From Hemibagrus wyckioides (taxonomy: Eukaryota > Chordata > Actinopteri > Siluriformes > Bagridae): a DNA stretch of 64,000 nt. The notes below the pieces were generated by a model. It was not told where the DNA came from and did no database searches. It saw nothing but the letters and a program-made list of their open reading frames with translations. Below are positions 38,501-51,079 of the stretch, in pieces (the first letter of the stretch is position 1; the number at the start of each line of letters is the position of its first letter). The translations under genes were made by a program, and so were the position numbers. The stretch spans positions 10,183,428-10,247,427 of the forward strand of contig NC_080711.1 of assembly GCF_019097595.1 (NCBI RefSeq), written 5' to 3'.

Positions 38501-41500
38501 TGCATGCCCATTGTTTGGCATGTTCAGTTTTAGGTCAGGGGAAAAAGGCTAATGATGTATGCCAGTCTTTTGCATGGTGTAAACAGTTTAATTATTAAAA
38601 TGTAGTTTTATGGTTAATTTACAACTTTTCATTAATTTTTGTTTGCCATTAAAATCAATTTTTTTCACGACGTATGAAGGAGATGAGAGTGCATGCATAA
38701 TCCAAACCAGGCTCCTACGTTTTCTCCAGAATTAAAAAAAATGGTTGATATAAATATGTGGCCCTGTGATGGACTGCTGACCTGTCCGGGGTGTACCCCT
38801 GCCTTTCGCCCAATGTGTGCTGGGATAGGATCCCTGTGACCCTAATTAGGAATAAAGCAGGTATAGAAAATGGATGGATGGATGGGTTGATACAAATATT
38901 GTAGTAGGGTCGCAGTGCATAAATCCCTCTTAAAAAAGCAGGACACATATAAGAGAGTAGAGAGGTGCAAAAAGAGTCATGCTTCACCACTTTCTTGACA
39001 AGTAAAGATTTTTTTTTTTTGGATCAAACAAACCCTCTGCTGCTGTAGTCCCAAACCCTGTCTTCCACCTTCAGTGATTGCTGAGCCTTGAAACAGTACA
39101 CTTCTGCTACAAATAGAGACATCAGATGTACAATGACTCACAGCACTGTGTCACTGTGAAGGAGGATCCCATTCCTACAGACCTAAATGGCAGCGCCGTT
39201 AGGAAACTTTAGTACATTAATACAGAGCAAAAGTGCTACTAAAACAGTCTGGATTTAATTTGCTGTGCATGAAACATCCGCTAAATGTCAATGAAAATGA
39301 TCTGAGAGGAATATATTCGTGTCATGTTGTGGATCTAGCTGAGTCGGAATAAAATAACATTTTAAAAAAGACTAGCAATGCTGGTCTGGTCGAGACTCTG
39401 ATCTGTCAATAGCTTTCCTCCATTAGATTCTGGACGTTAAAACTGGCGTTTGTAAAGGTTATCCTTGACGGGGAAGGAGATGAGCGGAATGTTCCGGAAG
39501 CGTGAGACTGCCACGATCTCGAATCATCTCCGAGACACTGTGTGGAGGAAACACAGAGCCAGCTTTCGGTTCCATGCCCACGTCCTATCCAACCTGATCA
39601 CAGTACATCCTCCGCTGAGGAATTATTTAGCACTCTCTTTACACCCAAACACATCGCAAGTGGAGGAGGAGCAGAGGAAGGTCTGGCTGGAAAGCCCGTT
39701 GTGACGGGTGAAGGTGTGAATACTCTGTGTGAAGACAGGAGCAATAAAACTCACCTGCTTTCTGCAAATAACCAGGACAAGATGACACTAATGAAAGTGT
39801 ACTCCAGAAGTCTCTCTCAAATTATTCTCCAATTACACAGCTTTTAATGATTATCAATGACCTCTGGTGGTGATTTTCTCATGATTACAAACGATGCTGA
39901 TCTTTTCACCCGAAAGATACGCTGGATTTTTCAGACATAAAACTGTATCTAGCCATTTTATATAAATGATGCCCAGACTGTGGTCAAGACTGAGTGAAGT
40001 GGATGTGTGTTAGCAGAGTGCCTTCGCTACAATAATATAATCACAACAATTGTGCTGTAAAATGTAGTCTACTGGTTAATTAACCTTGACACTCTGCCTC
40101 ACTGTTGGACAGAAAGGAAGTTAAATGTTACAAAATGAAAGCTGTTTTAAAATAGGAAGCACAAACTGTACTTCTTCTTCACAGACACAGTAATCCTGTG
40201 GTACAATCCCATGTTACACCGGCAAAATGCAGGGATCAAGCAGACAAAGAAAATCTCAGTCTTAACATATTAATGTTACTTTCTTCATCCTTGCAAATAT
40301 ACGTCATGTGACATTTGTTACTGGTGACTAAAAAAGCTGCACTTTGTCACCTTCTAACTTTTCTCTTGTCCTGCTTCACTGTCGTTATGTTGCTGAGGCG
40401 AAGCCGCTGCCAATCATTATGCAATCTGACACTTACACACCCACACAGTCCTGATCAGCCGGGAAGTACTAGCTTGTAGCTTTAACTATAATTAAACCAC
40501 AGTTATGGATATACAGTTCCTGAAGCTACACTTTGGGACAGATTCTTACTATAGCAACATTTGGAGCCGTACCGAAACATACAGACGTTACTCTGTATAT
40601 ACAAACACAGTGATTAAGTGATAAATCTGATGATTTGTTGATAAAGAGTTTCTCCTATCTGACTGTCTTTCTCTTGGGCCCAAAAGTGAATTGAAATAAA
40701 ATTTCCTTAACCCTTTTTACAGGCTCACTGGTTTTCCATTCTGCTGGGAGAATGAAAATATGGAAATCAACTTATCAGACATTTTCAGTCAGTAAAAAGA
40801 AATTCGTTATTTTATGACTGCAAGTCTGATAGAAAATGAGTTAGGACACTGTTGGCTTTCAGTATGAAGCAGAAGAGAGGAGAAACGGGTTTGATATCAC
40901 CAGCTACTTGAATATACTGGCCCTAATAGGTTAGGTACAAAACAGAAATATTCATGAAAAACTACCAATTTTTAAAGCCCTGAGGCTCTACTTTATGAGG
41001 CATGAACCATCACTGTGGAGTGTGACATGACAAATAAACTCAACGCTAAACATGGACACCTCAAAACAGGAGCAAATTCCATTTCTGGCTACAGGTAAAT
41101 AAACAATAGATAATAATATTACCTGTAAACCATCTTTGTACTGGCTGCAATCTCTGTGAAAGGATTCTGTATGAGTGTGTAAGGCCTTACCTCTTCATCC
41201 TCCTCCATGTACTGGTTATAGCGCTGCTCCATCATCTCCCTCTGCCAGCGTTCCTGCTCCAACGTCTGCTGGATCAGCTGCGCTACCTCACTCTGCTCAC
41301 CCGGCTTCTCTCGGCCGATGATAAACCTGCAGTACACAATACGTGTTGTGATGTTCCACTGGTGAGATCTGTTTCAGGTTTAGCGCCTCATCATTATGGC
41401 ATGATGGATGCAGTTAATCTCACTGTCAGATTTAAGCAATTCTTAAGGATGTTGTTTGTGGTTAATGTTGCACTTGTTTTCTTGGCATACAGTATGAAGA

Positions 41501-44500
41501 ACCAGTCAGGACACAAATATAACTTCAGCAGACAGCACTATGTGTTTATTTCGTAACCCTCAATGAAATTTCAGCCACCTGGTGTTTTTTTAAACGGCCA
41601 ATTAGACTGCATTAAACTAAAGCAGAAAGACAGCAATCTAAAGTGTACATTGGTGCCCAGGGGTAGTTCATCCAGATGAAGCATCGCTTCTGCATTCAGT
41701 GGAAATGAATCTAATCTAATCCACAGCTGTGCCAAATGGCATCTATAGCCCAGGGTTCCAGTTGGCCTCTCGCCAGTCTTGCAATGCGATGCACTAACGA
41801 GTGGAGGAGTCTGCTCTGAGCAGCAATACACAAAAAAGACACAGCTATGGCAGGAAAGCACATGAAGCTGGTGCTGCTGTCTGATAAAAATGACATCTGT
41901 TGCAATAAGAAGGAGCTTATACAGAAAGTGTGAACGTGTCTTTAGGTGAGGAGTGAAATTTTCATGTCTGCTTCTCGATTTACACCCATGCCACATTTAT
42001 ACGCGCATTTCAAACAGCATGTACACAGGAAGGAGTTAAATATAAGTCGCAGGCTCGCGTATGAACAGAAGCCGTAAAGTCATGCTGATGCCTTCAGTCT
42101 AATTTGTAATAAACGTAATAATGTTCAGGTCTTTAAAAGCAAAAAATCTTTTTACATTAGTTGTCTATAGTAAGTACACAATTCCATAAACATTTGCAAA
42201 GTTCTTTACATTTTTTTCCTAAAAATCATGTTTCTGAAGTGATACACACATATACACGGCTAATCCACGGTGTAATGGATATGACCGATAAGTACCACAC
42301 ACATTAGACGAGCGTGTAAGGAAGAAATAGCACACCATATACTGTGCAGTTACTAACACACGCCACCCAGAAGTGGATTATTTATGTATAACACATAGCA
42401 TGGTCCCTAATCTGGTGATTAATATTTATAAAATCTGTTAATAAATGACACATTGTGCTTTTTAGTGCATATAGTTACATTAAATGTTACGGAAGACATT
42501 TTACTGGATGCAAGACATGCATTCGTTCCTTAAGTTATTTCTGTCGTTATGGTACAATATAAGGCCAAAGGTTTGACATCTGACCATCACATCCATCTGT
42601 GGTTCTTCCCCACAGATGTCACATTAGCTGGAAGCACACAACTGTATAGAATGAGTTAAATATGCTGTCCCTTCTCTGAAACTAAAGGCCTCAAACCTGT
42701 TGTACTCCATGTACTGAGCAGTGAATCAGAAACCATATGTCTAGCTTGGTTATTTTATTTATTCAGCTTGATGTCTGTTTTTTTCAACAGCTTTAAAGGT
42801 ACAATGTTAAGTTTTAACGATTAAACTGGAGTATTCACAAAATGTCCACTGATAGCAGCCAAATTCAAGTGACTGAAATGTACATTCGACCACCTCTATA
42901 GATTTCTTGTCCATTTCGTGCAGGACCTCTCGTGGCAAATGCGACCGATAATATTTAAAGTCCACAAAAAGTCCAAACATGACTTGCTAAAAAACTACTG
43001 AGAATAACACAGGGACTGAGTGTGAAAGAGCTTTCAGAAAGTGCACTGTCTGTGTAAAATAAAGTGACAGTTTAATTTAAGATTATGCGTAAGTGCTAAG
43101 ACACAGCCCACCGAACTGTGTCTCTGAGATAAGATTCTTTTGTGTACTTGTAAGAGTGAGTGACATTCCTCAAGCTTGGCTAATTTCTGTAAGAAAACAG
43201 TAGGCTGGAGAAATGCACTTTTCTGCTCACAACACAATCTAATCTATTTAAAGATTAGATTGCAATTTGACTTGCACAAAGAAAACTCACTATGTGGTAT
43301 CTCATTCGGTGTCGTTGCATAACGAGGACAATGCACTGAAATCCACGAAAATACCTGGAATGAGTTTCTTTTTCATGAATAAAATTAGTACGTGAAGTGG
43401 ATAAAAAATTGTCCTTTTTTTAGATTCGGATTTCAGCACACAAACATGGACATTGTGCAATAACCGCATGTAGAAACTCTTACAGCTACACTGAAGAAAC
43501 ATGAAAGGTTAGATTGATTCCAGCTATTGGTTAGTGGTACTCAGTAAAGATTACTTTGACTTTAAGAAGTGAATGTATTTGTTACACCTCAGTAAACCAT
43601 ACACACTTACAGCCACTTTAACAGTATCAGCTGTACTCCTGCTCATTCATGCAGTTATGCAATCATGTACCAGCAGCACAGCGCTTAAAATCCTGAAGTG
43701 CTTCTGGTTATGCTTTGAACATCAGAGTGGGGAACAATTCAAAATTTTGGTAAAAGACCAGGTGATGATTTTTCTGATCTTCAGTTGTCCAAATTCGCCG
43801 AGTCTGTGCCACAGTAGCTTCAGATCCATGTTCTTGGCTGAGAGAAGGGGAACACAGTGTGGTCTTTTGCTGCTGTAGCCTGTCTGCCTTGAGGTTCTGT
43901 GTAACTGTGCATTCTGTGATTCTTTTCAGAATGGTAATATGAGCCTTTTTTAGTTATTTATACCTTCATGGTTTTTCACACCATTTTGTGTAAACTCTAG
44001 AGACAAACAGTTTTGTGTGAAAAATCCAAGAGATCAGCAGTTTCTGAAATACTCAAACCAGACCATCTGGCACCAAGAACAATGCCACAGTCAAAGTAAC
44101 CGAGATCACGTGTTTCCTAATTATGTTCGATATGAACAGAAAAACTGAAACTCTATACAATTTTTACGAACTGTACTGCTGCCACATGATGTGCCTAATA
44201 AAGTGGCCACTGACAGTCATTAATAACTGCTGGGATGTCTAATGATCTGGCTACTGACACGCGTGCTTACTGATACACAACATTGACAGTAGAAACATTT
44301 CAAGTGTAACAATGGCATGCTTTTGCTTACTTGACAGTGCCGGTGGTGTTTCTCAGGACAGATGCTGCAAAATTCTGTGTTACACCCACCAGACTGGTGC
44401 CGTCCACCTCAACTATCAGGTCATTCACCTGGATCCTGGTGGCGGGGAAACGAGACAAGCTTTCAGGAACACATGTTACAGACCAGTCCTAGTAATTCTG

Positions 44501-44931
44501 TTAAGCCATTTTCTTATGACATTTATTCATTAAGCACCTTTATTAATTTCACTACTCCAGCAATAAATAATTGGGTAGATTAGATTCACGGTTGCTCAAC
44601 TGAATCATCGTCTGCATTTACTGCTTCGTCTGTAAATACACATTGAGTTGTTATATCGTAAGAGACTCTGAAAGAAACCTAAAACACTTAGAGCTTAAGA
44701 TAAGGGAGGAGTCGGCCTTGAGTAATTCATGGCTATTAAAATGATGAATTGCTACTCTCGGCCTCCTCTGTCATCAGGAGTGGGTAGTTGTGTGTAGTTT
44801 ACTTTCTTACTTTGTTTAGGCTAGATCAGATGGCCAGTGAGGGACAGATGTGGGATTTCTCACTGTTTAAATGAAAGTGCAGGACATCATATACACGGTC
44901 TCAACAGGACGCTTATAGAAATATAGTATGG

Positions 44932-45021
<90 letters not shown>

Positions 45022-45399
45022 GTTAACTTTTTCATCCTTAGACTTTCTGCAAAGACCATGAGCCACCTATAAACATACACTGGTATGGAAAGGCTACATG
45101 CCTGAAGACATTTAAAAGCTTGCTAGCTTAGTGTGATTTACTCACTCAGTAAATTTCACGCCTTGATCATATTTTTGAATAGCTTTTGGCCTGAGTGAAA
45201 CAGATCTAAATCTAATCAGTTGTTTGTAATCAGATATTACCTCTCAAAATGTCTATGAGCCACCCTCGGCACAGATGGAATGGAGTTTTTTAAATATGAT
45301 TTTCTCCTTTTTCACTTTTTGGTGTAACTAGTCATTTGTGAAAGATCGATGCAAAAGAGAAATGTATTTCAGTTCAGGAAAGTCTAGAATTTTTAGCAC

Positions 45400-45474
<75 letters not shown>

Positions 45475-46226
45475 CAGTAGATCAAAAACAAAAGTGAAAA
45501 TTTCAGCATGTAAAGAGTTTTCACATTGAGAATCAGCTATACTGGAATCAGAGCTATTCTTGAAGAAGATGAAAATAATGTCTTGAGCATTACTGAAGCT
45601 ATAAACAAATGCAATCAGTTTCAGGTCTGATCTTTAATATATTTCTGACCTTCCATCACGGTGAGCAGCTCCTCCTTCTGTCACTGTCTTGACGAAGATT
45701 CCGAGTTTCTCCAGGCCCATGTCCGCGCCAGCGCCCATTCCGATGATACTGATCCCCAAGCCGTCACTATCTGGCCGTGTAGAACCACAGAGAAAGATTT
45801 AAACAGTACTATTCGGTCAGTAGATTTATCTTTATTTGTAAGTGAAGACTAATTACGTTCTTTAAACCCATAAATTACATGAGCATTTAACAAGCATCTA
45901 TTGAATCAGTTTAATATGAGCTACAGCCTTTTCACTGCAACTGCTGTCAATTAGGGAACTGAATTTCCATAAAAAGGAACTGATAAGTAAAATCTAAGCC
46001 CAACACTTTACACATAGCTTCAGATTTTAGTATTAATAGTGTAACCCCTCAGCAGAGTCTCTGCATTCAACCTGAGTTAATAAATGGTGATACCTTTCTC
46101 CAGTTCTACAGGGAAAAGGTCCAGCCTCTCCACTCTCTTCTCCAGCTCGTACTCAGCTGAGGCTGCCATGGGGTCGACGTCATCATTACGCCGGTCATAC
46201 TCCTCGTTGGAGTATGTGGTGAACAC
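32294..46226 (-). CDS. ppp1r9b: ppp1r9b, spinophilin/neurabin-2 (exons 2-10, 5' partial)
   Basis: Nine exons on the minus strand (46226-46094, 45770-45650, 44435-44331, 41326-41191, 36584-36441, 36211-36158, 36071-35842, 34151-34055, 32347-32294) total 1074 bases, 357 codons plus TAA, all phases agreeing. Spinophilin is a scaffold that holds PP1 and binds F-actin and receptors at dendritic spines. Visible here: the linker with [19 protein letters not shown], the PDZ domain (about residues 35-125 of this part, with [20 protein letters not shown]), an acidic segment, and a C-terminal coiled coil (about 210-340). The tract [20 protein letters not shown] and the absence of a SAM domain separate it from neurabin-1. 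Mammalian spinophilin is 817 residues; the absent first exon would carry the actin-binding region and the RVxF PP1 docking site. Teleosts can have two copies; which one this is cannot be told. Confidence 0.96.
33123..33649. mobile_element. hAT-like MITE
   Basis: Starts TGCGTCCCAAATGACTGCAC and ends GATTTGGGACGCA; TGCGTCCCAAAT is an inverted terminal repeat seen in many fish hAT-type MITEs. Subterminal regions share GTACTTACACTA-like blocks. No coding content; about 0.53 kb, inside a ppp1r9b intron. An 8-base target duplication was not evident. Confidence 0.7.
34055..34151 (-). CDS. ppp1r9b: ppp1r9b exon 9: end of coiled coil
   Basis: The acceptor is a (GT)n microsatellite followed by GATGCAG; the donor is GAGAAG|GTACAG. 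It reads [19 protein letters not shown] then [13 protein letters not shown], equivalent to mammalian [19 protein letters not shown]. Confidence 0.96.
34158..34211. repeat. (CA)n microsatellite beside ppp1r9b exon 9
   Basis: About 26 CA units with two interruptions; on the transcribed strand it is a GT repeat ending 7-10 bases from the acceptor of exon 9. Confidence 0.9.
34587..34960 (+). mobile_element. SINE-like repeat with tRNA-like promoter
   Basis: Begins GGGCAGCATGGTGGCTTAGT with A-box-like GTGGTTAGCACT and B-box-like GGTTCGAACAT; continues CATGTTCTCCCCGTG and TTTCCTCCCACAGTCC and ends GGATAGGCTCCAGCAGACCC then GGATGGATT. A common teleost interspersed family. Confidence 0.8.
35240..35428 (+). 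mobile_element. V-SINE-like element
   Basis: A-box-like TTAAGGTGTTGGACTGC, B-box-like GGTTGTGAGTTTGAATGCC, the core TGGGCCTCTGAGCAAGGCCC and the LINE2-type tail GGATGAAGGGCGTCTGCCAA followed by AAATGTAAATG. Confidence 0.8.
35842..36071 (-). CDS. ppp1r9b: ppp1r9b exon 8: main coiled coil
   Basis: The acceptor is TTTTGCAG and the donor CAGAA|GTGAGT. It reads [20 protein letters not shown] then [20 protein letters not shown] and LIKEYQQK, a long uninterrupted heptad pattern used for homo- and hetero-dimerisation with neurabin-1. Confidence 0.97.
36158..36211 (-). CDS. ppp1r9b: ppp1r9b exon 7: coiled coil, short exon
   Basis: The acceptor is CTGCCTCCAG and the donor AGGAAG|GTAAGT; exactly 18 codons. 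It reads [18 protein letters not shown], the conserved heptad stretch of both neurabins. Too short to be noticed by an open-reading-frame scan. Confidence 0.96.
36441..36584 (-). CDS. ppp1r9b: ppp1r9b exon 6: acidic segment
   Basis: The acceptor is a (CT)n microsatellite plus GTCCGTGCAG; the donor is AAAGAG|GTCAGT; 48 codons. It reads [36 protein letters not shown] and KLTHKFKE, matching the conserved acidic motif followed by the entry to the coiled coil. Confidence 0.97.
36594..36627. repeat. (AG)n microsatellite forming the exon 6 pyrimidine tract
   Basis: Seventeen AG units on the plus strand, i.e. a (CT)n polypyrimidine tract for the minus-strand exon 6 acceptor at 36584. Confidence 0.9.
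37567..38290. repeat. Old interspersed repeat
   Basis: AACTTTATTAATCTCCAGAG and CTGATAGCCCTGGGCAGGAA are blocks I associate with a widespread fish repeat. The class is not clear and no ends were defined. Confidence 0.45.
38419..38496. repeat. (AAT)n microsatellite
   Basis: About 25 AAT units, uninterrupted. Confidence 0.95.
38752..38888 (+). mobile_element. Truncated copy of the SINE-like repeat at 34587
   Basis: Repeats GTGGCCCTGTGATGGACTG, CTGTCCGGGGTGTACCCCTG and GGAATAAAGC from the 3' part of the 34587-34960 element and ends in GGATG tandem units. The 5' part is missing, typical of retroposition. Confidence 0.8.
41191..41326 (-). CDS. ppp1r9b: ppp1r9b exon 5: post-PDZ helix
   Basis: The acceptor is GTACTGCAG and the donor GAAGAG|GTAAGG. 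It reads [20 protein letters not shown], then [20 protein letters not shown]. This tract is spinophilin-type; neurabin-1 has ISQTLEQERRQRELLEQ at this point. Confidence 0.97.
43768..44217 (-). mobile_element. Tc1-like element, lineage C
   Basis: The minus strand reads [19 protein letters not shown], the HTH of a different Tc1 lineage. Right end is AATAAAGTGGCCACTGACAG. Stops interrupt the frame. A related copy lies at 52143-52590. Confidence 0.75.
44331..44435 (-). CDS. ppp1r9b: ppp1r9b exon 4: PDZ domain, second half
   Basis: The acceptor is CGCCACCAG and the donor TCAA|GTAAGC. It reads [20 protein letters not shown] then [15 protein letters not shown], the closing strands and the helix of the PDZ domain. 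Confidence 0.97.
44932..45020. repeat. (CTAT)n microsatellite
   Basis: About 22 perfect tetranucleotide units, probably highly polymorphic. Confidence 0.95.
45402..45475. repeat. (TA)n microsatellite
   Basis: Two (TA)n blocks separated by one phase shift, about 170 bases left of ppp1r9b exon 3. Confidence 0.95.
45650..45770 (-). CDS. ppp1r9b: ppp1r9b exon 3: PDZ domain, first half
   Basis: The acceptor is ACGGCCAG and the donor GGAAG|GTCAGA. It reads [19 protein letters not shown] then [20 protein letters not shown]. The LGISIIGMG stretch is the carboxylate-binding loop and first strand of the PDZ groove. Confidence 0.97.
46094..46226 (-). CDS. ppp1r9b: ppp1r9b exon 2: linker before PDZ
   Basis: On the minus strand the acceptor is CCTCCAG and the donor AAAG|GTATCA. 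It reads [35 protein letters not shown] and DLFPVELEK, nearly identical to mammalian spinophilin from about residue 461. It is the first exon of this gene seen in the window. Confidence 0.97.
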
Positions 46227-49200
46227 CTGGAGGTCAAAGGAAAAGCAGCAGGGTTTAATATAGCAACAGATCAGGACACTAAAAGAGTTGAAAAAGTAGA
46301 ACAGGAATTCACTTCACTTAGGATCATGACTAATAACGTATGACGTAAAACATCATCTCTGTGGAGACGAACATCCTGCCTTGCAGTCCTTGTGATTGAA
46401 TTGAGTAACAATAATATGATTCATTTTCATACATCCACCATGATTTGAGCATGGATTTTTTGAAGCTCTGAATGAAATGAAACATTGGGAGCTGAGCTGA
46501 GAATCGAATCCACAGCTCTGGTGTTTTGCAACAGACACATTACCACTGGGCGATTCTACCACATGCTTTAAATGTAATACTACAGTTATGCTGTAGTTCC
46601 CATCAGTGCAAACATCCTCATAAGATTTCACAATGGAAGAGGTTTACATTAATTCTACCTGACGCAATCACTAGTAATCAGAAACTTGTTAAAATAAAAT
46701 GTAGTATAAGGAAAGAAATCACATTTTTTGGAGAAATGAAAATTTCTTTCCATTTTGAAATATTTTTTCCTTGAATATGACCAACCACATACAAATTTTT
46801 TTTATATGTGGGCTAGACAAATGAGAAATCCTTCAGCCTATAAAGTGAAGGCTCTAATATGGCGGCCAGTCCCATGTTAGCTAGACAGATACAATAATAT
46901 AGACACATAAAAGTATAAATTCCAGTCCAGCAAATAATTCAGCCATAGACATAGAAAGTATCCAGGGTAGAACATCATGGTTGTGTCCTTCAAAAAAGTT
47001 ATGTCTGGTGAAGAACTGTGATGTTTTCTTTGCACATCATACAAATTTGTGTACTCTCTACATGAAACAGTAAGGCAACCGTATGTTATGATAACGAGAG
47101 ATTTATTTTGTTTTGTGAAAATCAATAACAAGTACAATGATTTTCTTTCTGTTGTAGTTGAATGATGAAAAAACGTTAGCCTACTAAACCTAACTGTTTT
47201 TTTTTTTGCTGACTCAAAACAAAGAACTGAATAAAGAAATAAAGAACTGAAGCCAGGACGTGTAATCTTCTTGTCCCGGGTGCCCAGGCTAGTGATTTGT
47301 CCACCCCTGAGACAGAAAGAGGAAACAGGCAGGTCAGCACATAGGCTTCTCAGATAACACCAGCACCTACAGACATAGAGCTCCGGCTGTAGATGATGGA
47401 GGGAAGAAAAGCCTAATGAAATGATCTAATCTCACTTTCTCCTCATCATGCCAGGATACATTGCATTTTTGAAAGCACTCAACAGAACCTATGGAAGATT
47501 TGCGTGTGTGTGTGTGTTATTTGGCTATAATGGCAAAACCTTTCAGCTGGATAGAACCGAAGCTGTACCTTAATGCAGACTAAAAATATTCCACAAACTT
47601 CAAACCAAAAATGAATGGTTCATCAAAATTTACAGAAAAGCTTAGATCACAAATTAATCTGCTGACCAGAAGAAAAGAAAATCCCTTGTTTCAAGAAAGC
47701 TGTGCCTCCCTGAGCTATGCACTTGTTCCTGCCATAGTATTTTACACACAGTGAGACATTTATGGATGAGGGCAGAATGGGAGAAGAATGAGAGGAGGGC
47801 ACAAGTGAGAGATAATTAAGAGTCGGTGTCGGGAGAATTGAGTTCATCTACTGGCCAGAAGAACTGGCTTCTTTTACTAACAGGGAAAATGCCTGTTTGT
47901 GTTTAATCTCCTCATCCATCTCTGATGGCGCTTGAATGTTGCTCGAGTGTGATGATTTACACAAAGACACGCTCTCATTCCTGTACAGAATCACTGGAGT
48001 CATTCAGCATTCAGTCAACCCCCAAAATGTGTTTGGGTTAAAATCAATACATGATAAATAAAAACACAAAATTATTAGCAATTACTAATAATAATATGCC
48101 AAGTATAGTCTGGAAACAAGAAGGGGAATTATTTTCTTTATTCATAGTTATAAGAACCAGGGAAAGAAAATAAGTCTTACCTCCATTGACGTTTGGAAAA
48201 ACAAATGTATGTTTGAATCTGAAGCTCTTCATGATGGTATCAAATACATCAGCATTGTAACTGAATCTCACTACACAGGTCAGCTTTACTAGTTGGATAT
48301 CTAGCATTAACAAGTGACCCATGATCTTTTTTGAATCAGTAACATGCAGGTTTGTGGAAATACTGGCTAACTAGAGTGGTTTGTCTACGCTAATGACAGA
48401 CGTTCTTTTCAGAATCGGGGGACAAAACCAAGCAAAATAAAGTACAGTGTCAATCTCTCTCTTCATGCATTCAGCTTGTGGTGAAACATGCCAGGAGAAA
48501 AGAAACACACTAACCAGACACTAATAATATTTTTACTTGCAATGCGACAGAGAACACTGTGGTTCAAAGCCACAACTGTCTGCCAATGACTTGATTTTTT
48601 GTCCACATCATAATCATGAGCTACATTAAAATAAATAAATAAATAAAAATTTAACAGTAGAATCAGTTGTCCTTTCCACAGGAATTCATATAGTTATAAC
48701 AGTCATAACAGTGACGTGTATTTTTTACCTCATTCATTCAACACTACTTCCAGTCGAGACAGTGTGAGGTTTCAAAGCTGTGCTAAAGGACCCAACCATG
48801 GAGATTTGGTGGCACTAGGCATTGAATTCATGACCTTCCAATGAGTCCTTTAAGGATTTCGAGATTTTCTGATTGCAAAAATGAGGCAAACCGAGGAGCC
48901 TGCAGTTTTTCAAAATTACCACAATTTTTTATCAAGATAGCACCGTTTGACGTCATCACCACACACATTCAGCCAAAGCCCTCTTTGTTAACGTGTGTCA
49001 AACATGAGTACAGCTCTCCTCTAAAGAAATTACACATTTCTTCACTGGTAGAAGTTTAAAGTTCACCAATTCAAGTAGTAATTTTGGCAAAAAAAAGCAC
49101 AAAAAACGAAAAAAAGCTGCGGCAAAATCAAGAACTTTTGGTTGTACAAATCAGTAAAATTCCTTTTGTGAAATCTTATAGGGACTGATTAGCAGCCCAG

Positions 49201-49316
49201 TGCCTTAACCACTGAGTTACCACAGCTAACATGATACTTACAACCCTGGAGCTTACTCTCACCCAGCAATCATTTATCCACCCATTAAACTGCATCTATA
49301 TGTACATGAGAAGGTA

Positions 49317-49686
49317 TACACCGAACAGGCATAACATTATGAACACTGAGAGGTGAAGTGAATAACACTGATTATCTCCTCATCATGGCACCTGTTAGTG
49401 GGTGGGATATATTAGGCAGCAAGTGAACATTTTGTCCTCAAAGTTGATGTGTTAGAAGCAGGAAAAATGGGCAAGTGTAAGGTGGTCAGTGGTCAGTATC
49501 TATTAAAAGTGGTCCAAGGAAGGAACAGTGGTGAACCGGCGACAGGGTCATGGGTGGCCAAGGCTCATTGATGCATGTGGGGAGCGAAGGCTGGCCCGTG
49601 TGATCCGGTTCAACAGACGAGCTACTGTTGCTCAAATTGCTTACAATATTAAGCAGGTGGTCATAATGTTATGGCTGATCAGTGTA
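49317..49686 (+). mobile_element. Tc1-like element, lineage A, shortest copy
   Basis: Terminal repeats flank only about 0.37 kb. The plus strand keeps [20 protein letters not shown] and [11 protein letters not shown] but has lost most of the HTH core, so it is a further deletion derivative of the same lineage. Confidence 0.85.
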
Positions 49687-51079
49687 CAGTATGTGTATAT
49701 GAATGAGCAAAAAGTCCACCGGCCATGAAATAGCTACTGAGCAGCAGCATTATGGTGTCATTTCAGAAGAAGGGAAACAGTTATTGACTGTGTATCTACA
49801 AATCACACCGATGTCAGATATTTTATGGTGAGATGACAATACATCTACACTCCTAATCATCTATTAATGAATAGCAGCTCATGCCTGCCCAGTTAATGTC
49901 ACTACTGCTTTTTCATGGATGTAGTTTTGAAGACTAATGAAATAAAAACAGCTCTCTGTAGGTAAATTTTAGATCCGAAATCCATCCAGGCATTTTATAA
50001 AAGGTGGAAAGGTGCAAGTGTCAGATTTGGGGACACAGGGTAAGAATAAATAAACATTAAAAACACTCACGCTTTCTCTATTCGTCCTACAGACCTTTTA
50101 CTATATAGATGTCGATTCTATAACTGTTCAAATAATGTTATTCTAACTAGTTCTAGATAAATCTTTTTCTCTTTATCCCATTGCTCATCTCACCCACTCA
50201 ACATTTCATTAAATAACATCCAAGTCTCTGTCATGCAAAAGGTTACGCTGGAAGCCTGTCAGTATCTTTCACTTCTAACCGGATTATCAGTTTGTTCCTG
50301 TAAATCAGCTTCCTTATTTTACTGCTACGTTTTACTTCCTTTGCGCTCTCTTCCTCTTTGTTAACGCCATCATGCAGCCATGCTAACTGTGCTCTCAGCT
50401 ATTTGTGCTCTCATCCCTGCTTAGTCGTAGCTTTGTCATTCTAGAATTACACACATCGCTCCTATACCTTTATCAGCGAAACACACTGCTCAGTCTGCAT
50501 CCCACCCCGAGAAAACCACCAAGTCTCAATTCTGTTTTTTTCTAGTTCATCTCTTGCCCTTCCAAAAGCACCCTCCCTGTGTATATGTGTGTGTGTATGT
50601 GTGTGTGTAGGACAGCAGCAGGCAAAGCCATCGCCCCTCACTATGAATGCCATCGCTCTGGTCACATGTTCCCATCTCCATGGCAACCCCCAGGCTTTCC
50701 CTCTTTCTCTCTCTCTCTCTCTCTGTGTCCTTTTTTCTGTCTTCCTCACAAGCAACACATAGTCCTTTTTTCCATCAATAGCTCTTCTTTTGTCACAGAC
50801 GCAAATTCATACACCCAATATGATAAAAAGTCTATCACGCATGTCAGTCCAACTCAAACACGTCCAGATACATTCTTCATGCTTCTGGACATGATCTTAC
50901 TGGCTAAAACACCAGCATATATTTTGCTCTATTCCAGCTGCTATCCAGATTTTCATGTGGAACGTGTGTTTGGGAGCTGTGTTTAATACTGTGTGTGTGT
51001 GTCTTGGACTCTCTCTCTCTCACTCACCAGATGTGCCTGAGACACATACACAACCTCTCTGATATATCTTCAAAGGAAA

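Larger units (their letters stand above)
36585..41190. other. Intron of ppp1r9b between exons 5 and 6
   Basis: 4.6 kb. Contains (AG)n beside exon 6, an old interspersed repeat at about 37567-38290, an (AAT)n run at 38419-38496 and a truncated SINE at 38752-38888. 38.9-41.1 kb shows nothing recognised. Confidence 0.7.

Noticed and set aside
41119..41190. Extension of spinophilin exon 5 by reading [12 protein letters not shown] past the donor
   Set aside because: GAAGAG|GTAAGG is a good donor, it matches the family boundary, and exon 6 continues in phase.
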